Origin: Branchiostoma belcheri
Taxonomy: Eukaryota > Chordata > Leptocardii > Amphioxiformes > Branchiostomatidae
NCBI RefSeq assembly: GCF_001625305.1
Contig: NW_017804109.1
Span: 2,034,673-2,098,672, forward strand
Reading direction: 5' to 3'
Length of the DNA: 64,000 nucleotides
In this document: positions 56,201 to 62,200 of the stretch, piece after piece
How the letters are laid out: each line of letters starts with the position of its first letter
Numbering within the stretch: position 1 is the first letter of the stretch
The notes under the pieces: generated by a model
Database searches by the model: none
What the model saw: only the letters and a program-made list of their open reading frames with translations
Told to the model about the DNA's origin: nothing
Program-made: the position numbers and the translations under genes

Positions 56201-59200
56201 CCGCCGGACACTACTGCCCCACCGGATCCATCTTCCCACAAGGTACACTGTAGTGGGTCTCAGATGTACCCAGCACGTACCACAGGTTAAAAAACTGTCG
56301 GCTTTTGCTTAAAGGCTGCTTTTAGATGTAAAGCACACTTCTAGGTACACATCATTGGGTTTCAGTACAGTACAGTACTTTCAGTAATCGTACCACAAGA
56401 TTAAAAACTGTTTGATCATAAGTCGCTTTTTGAAAAGGATGACTTCTGACAATGCTCAAAATAATGTAATCCACCTCTCAGTAAAGCATTGCTAAAATCA
56501 TTCTGAACTTGTAGAAAAGTTTTTTCTAGAATTTGTTGAAAATTGTAATAATAGCAGAAATGTAGGAGAGTATCTTTGAGAACTTGTGTGAGCAGCAAGC
56601 AAACTGATGTTAACCTCTTCACATTTTATATAATACAGCAGAGTACATTACTCATGTGTCATTCCTCCTCCAGGCTGTGATGCCGGTACTTACAACGATC
56701 TGACCGGTCAGTTTGAGTGCCAGCCTTGTCCAGTTGGTCACTTCTGCTACGCCAACACCACCGACTACACGCCCAACAACTGCCCAGCTGGTCACTACTG
56801 CCCGCCCGGCACCACAGACCCGCATGAGTTTGCCTGTCCAAATGGTGAGTCTGGAACGTTTTTAAACATTTACAAATGTGAGTCTAACTTGTACTTACTA
56901 ATAGCCAACACAGCATAGCACACTAGACAATTGAAACCACAGACATCCTGTATCTGTATAGCCAGTATAACCGCCCTTCGCCAAAACACATAAGCTGTTG
57001 TGTTATGCCAAAGAGCTGTTATACTGGCTATACCGATACAAATACGTAGCACACCAGCTTTGCAGGCAAGCAGCATGTTGGCAGCTGGCTACATTACACC
57101 AAACGACTTGTTACACCTAACTTCCATCTATATTGTGTTGTGACTGTGAAAAATTAAGCACACAACATTTTTCTTGTAATCAAAACCAGGGACTTTCAAC
57201 AACCACACCGGCCAGGATGACCTACAGGACTGTGAACCCTGCAGCCCGGGGATGTACTGTGAGGGGTCGGGCAACACCCACCCTACAGGACCGTGTGACG
57301 AGGGATGGTACTGCACAGAAGGGTCACTGGACAAACAGGTAGGGACATGCCTGGGTTTTTAAAGACCCACGCTTTAACCCTGCCCCACAGGAATGTACAT
57401 GTACTATACCCTTTGTTAACCAGTGCCAGTGTGGGCACAGTTACAAAACTTGTCAGAAAGCATCATTTTCATTTAGAGGAACAGCTTTGCAATCTGTACA
57501 TGGAAGTGTTATATACTACATTTTTTTTCTGACTGCAATATTGCAGATGAGTCAAAATTTTTGAAACTGCAAATACACAAGCCTCCATACTACAACCTTC
57601 TCAATGAAAATGCAGAATGTGGATTGGTATTTCAAACACTGACTACACACAGAACTCCAAGACGAGGTCTTTACCGGGTTGAAGAAGAGACAGAGTGCAT
57701 CTCGAAAGCTCCCCAGTGTAGCTGAACTTCCATTGTGTGTTTTTGTATGAATATTTTGTCAGAAGACCACACTGATGTTATTCCTCCTCCTGTTGTCCAG
57801 CCCACAGCTAACGGTGGTCAGTGCCAGCCGGGCGAGTTCTGCCCCGAAGGCTCGTCTGCCCCACAGAACTGCACGGCTGGGTTTTACTGTGACGTCCCGG
57901 GTCTGCCTGCTACAGCTGGGTCGTGCCAGGCTGGGTCGTACTGTCCCACTGGGTCTTCTGCACCCACCCAGGTAATGTATGCACTGCAAACACCAAATAA
58001 ACAGATGTGAAACTGTAATGTCATATACTGTGACTTGTTGATTGTAGATAATTAAACATTTTGATGTTAAACTGGTGTCAACTGTTCATACAGCGAACAC
58101 CAATATAATAAACAGATGTGAAACTGTAATCTCTTAGACTGTGACTTGTTGATTAATATATGTATTATATATAAGTTAACATAATTTTGATGTTAAACTG
58201 GTGTCAACTGTTCATAAAGCCAAGATCAATAATATGGTAGTTATGTCTACAAAACTTATGACAGAAATCAAGCTGCATACTGTTAATGCCAAAACATGTT
58301 GCTGTGTTTTTGTTTTTAGATTCTCAAATAAAGCTTCATAGTTTCTAAAGAACCAAAGTGAAAAACCAGGCCCTGCTCCTCGTATCTGATGCCCAAATGT
58401 TCCCACACAGGTTGAATGTCCTGCAGGTTACTACTGCCCCAGTGAGAGCGGGTTCCCCCTGCCCTGTGGGAACGGCACCTACAGCCCCACCCGAGGTCTG
58501 ACGGAGGAGTCCCTGTGTCGCCCCTGCACTCCTGGGCAGTTCTGTAACGGCACGGCTCTCACTGCACCTTCTGGACAGTGCTACCCAGGTAAGCAAAACT
58601 TCAGTTTTTTATTTATTGGTTCAACTGTACAGTGGACAGCCAAGGTTGCCCAACTTGTTCCAAGACTATTATAAAGGGCTAACCTTGGGGACAAAGACAA
58701 CAACCTACATACATACACGTGCACATAAGCAAACCAATATGTACATGTAACTATCAAATTATGACATATCAGTTGCTTGGTCTTTGGTGAAAGACAGTGG
58801 ATGTTATATGAAATGGCAGACTCTAAAGAAAATTCATTTATTCTGTTACCAGCAAGGGATATCAAAAAATTATTTATTAGATTGAACATCAGAGAATAAT
58901 CATCACCATGAGTATTATCATCACCATGAAAGTTCTGCATTTTCTCTTTGTGCAAAATGTTATATTTTCCAAATACTGTGATTTAATCAAAACCAGCTAA
59001 TCGCACATCCACCAACTCAGCGTCTAGAAATGCCCAATACTATCCCTAAGCATTCAGGCATAGATACACATGTAGCCAGAGTTCTGAGTACGATATGAAC
59101 CTCTCCATGCTGTCCTGTTTGGCAGGTTACTACTGTCCGGAGGGCCAGAGCGTCCCCACGGCGTACGTGTGCCCCCGAGGTCACGAGTGTGCGGAGGGGA

Positions 59201-62200
59201 CCGGTCCAGAACCCAAGCGCTGCGACAGCGGCTACTACCAGAACCTGCAGACCCAGGCTACCTGCAAGCCCTGCCCTGCCGGTCAGAACTACTTACTGGC
59301 TTTTATTTATAAAAAATCAACAAATTGAATCTATCTGAAAATGAGGAAGATCTACTTAACTGGTTGTCAAGTTTTCATTTACACACTCAGATGTTTTACA
59401 GGGAAATGGCCTTCTGCATTGTTAATCAAGTGTCACTGATACAAACATGTCTTTTATGTAAAGACTCCTACATAAGGACAGTTGCAGCTTCAATGTTTTT
59501 TAACCTCCTTGATGAAACTGACCAAAAATTAGGGTTCTTGTTTTGGGGATGTTTAACTGAATATATTTTTAATATAATTGTAATGATGAACTTCCATGCT
59601 AAGCGTTGACTCCTGTTTTCCCAGGTTATTTCTGTGACAACACGGCGCAGGCCGTTACTGACCTGTCCGGCTCCTCCTGTCCCGAGGGACACTACTGTCC
59701 CAACCGGACCGAGCGGGCCAACCAGTACCCCTGTCCCATCGGCTCTTACAACAACCAGACAAACCGGGAGAGCCAGGACAGCTGCCTGCCGTGTCCACCC
59801 AAATACTACTGCTCAGTACCCGGTCTGGCTACACCTGGGGAGGGGCAGTGCTACGCTGGGTAGGTGTTAACATGTTATAATCATTAATGTAGACATATAG
59901 AACAAATGAGCTGCCTGCCATGTCCACCCAAGTACTACTGCTCCGTACCTGGTCTGGCTACACCTGGGGAGGGGCAGTGCTACGCTGGGTAGGTGTTATG
60001 TACTGTTTATGGTATAATGAAAATAATGGTTCTGAGACATAAACAATAAGGAGTTAAACTTCCCACACAAAATGTACAACTAGACAAGCCTAGGTTTTCA
60101 AACAAGTCTTCTGCCTATGTGTGCAGCAAGTTGCTTTAAGGTAATTTAAAGGTGTTTCAGCTCAACAGCATTTTCCTTTCCTGTAACTGTATGGTACTAA
60201 GTTAGCATTGTGATAACTCTTGTAACTTACCATCATTTATCGCCTTATGTATTGTCTTTTTCTACAGGTACTACTGCAATGGCAGTGTGATCACCCCCAC
60301 CCCCTCAGAAACCATCTGCCCCAGGGGTAACTACTGCCCCCAGGGGTCCTACCAGCCCACCCCCTGCCCCTCAGGCAGCATCTCCACCGGGGTGGGGAAC
60401 CAGAATGTCTCTGACTGTGACCCTTGCGACCCTGGGCAGTACTGCACCCCAGAGTCGTCACTAACAGGTCAGTCTTCAGCATTTATTTTTACTAAAGTGT
60501 TGAATGTATTTCTCATGCGATGAGGATGGAAACTGCCTTATAGCAGTCATACAATAGAACTGGTATTAATCTGGCCGAGCACTCAACCTCCTACCAGTTG
60601 ACTGGAATGCATTGCAACTCTCTTCCCCCAAATTCAACAAACTGACAAAATTTGTGTTTATGTACTCAAGTATAGTATCATAATATTAAATTTGCAAATA
60701 AAAGTCAAGTCAATGCCTTTATTCTACTTCGAAGAAGACCCATAAACCTAGTCTGGGACCCAGGCACTAATAACCACTGTATTCTGCTGTTCCTCTACAG
60801 GCCAGAGCAGGGACTGCGACCCAGGCTACATCTGTGTCTTGGGTTCCTCGGTCCCCAACCCCACGGACGGGGTCATGGGTCACATCTGTCCCGTAGGACA
60901 CTTCTGTCCCGCTGCAGCAGTGATGGAGCAGCCGTGCGACAAGGGCACCTACCAGCCGTACCAGGGGCAGGGGAACTGTACGGAGTGCCCCCGGGGGACC
61001 ACCTGTCCGCACAGGGGTATGAATGACACCCTGCCCTGCCCTGCAGGTTACTACTGCCACCCAGGCACAGGCGACAATGGGAACCCGTGCCCCATTGGTG
61101 AGCAGGCTTCATTCACTACACATAACAATAACTCTGGCAAACCTCTGCTTTTACCTTTCTAGCAAAAAAGGAAGATCTGAGTATTTGTTTGACCATTGGT
61201 TTAGCTATTGTGATTTGCAAGAAGGACAGATTGTAGAAGAAACTTGCGAAGGAACTAGATCTACTGTAACAGTTGTGTGTATGCCTGATTGGCTAATATT
61301 TTAATCAGGGTATTGCTGTAAGACTGTAAAACTGTTTGGACATCTAAAATCAAATATATGTTTTCAGCTTTCTTATTTACCTTCTCCTTTCCAACAGGCT
61401 ACTACAGTAACTACAGAGGCCTGAGTGAAGAGTCTGGCTGCCTGCGATGCCCACCTGGGTACTACTGTAACGAGACGGGACAGGAGTACCCCACCGGCCA
61501 CTGCAGCGCCGGGTACCTCTGTCTGAACGGTTCCCGGTCAGCCACGCCTAGCGACGGGGTCAACGAACCCTGTCAGAAGGGATACTACTGTCCCAAAGGT
61601 AAGGCCACTTCCAACAAGTGCATCACACCCTTGACAAAGGTTGACGAGATTGACTAAAAATTCATGGTTCCTTTATTGTGTTGGAACAAAGCTACAATTA
61701 ATATTTTGCCATACCTACAGTTTAGAGCAACCCTGTACGTGGCAGTTATCTTCTGGTTGCGCCACTTGTCTAGCCACAAGACCACGCTAATTGTGACATC
61801 ACTGCTGGCTATATAACCGTCATTACTTGTTGTCTTGATTCAATAACTCTCACAATGTTAATAAGTTGACTTGTCTTGTAGTTCTAAGTTTATTCATTTG
61901 TTTCTCAAATTGTATTATGTGATTATTTTGATTACTTTTTGTATTGCTTTGTCATTTTATTGGCATGGCGGCTTTGAAAAGGTGTTTCATGTCAGAAACA
62001 CCTGTTTCGCCATGCCATCCACAGTGCATTTTTGTACGTGGTAAAACTTAACAAATAAATATCTTTTAACTGTTTATTTCTGCAGGAGCCATCGCAGCCA
62101 TCGCCTGCCCAGCCGGTACCATGAACCCCGACGCCCACGGGCGGAATGTGTCAGACTGCCGACCCTGTTCCCCAGGGTACTACTGCGGAACCACGGGTCT

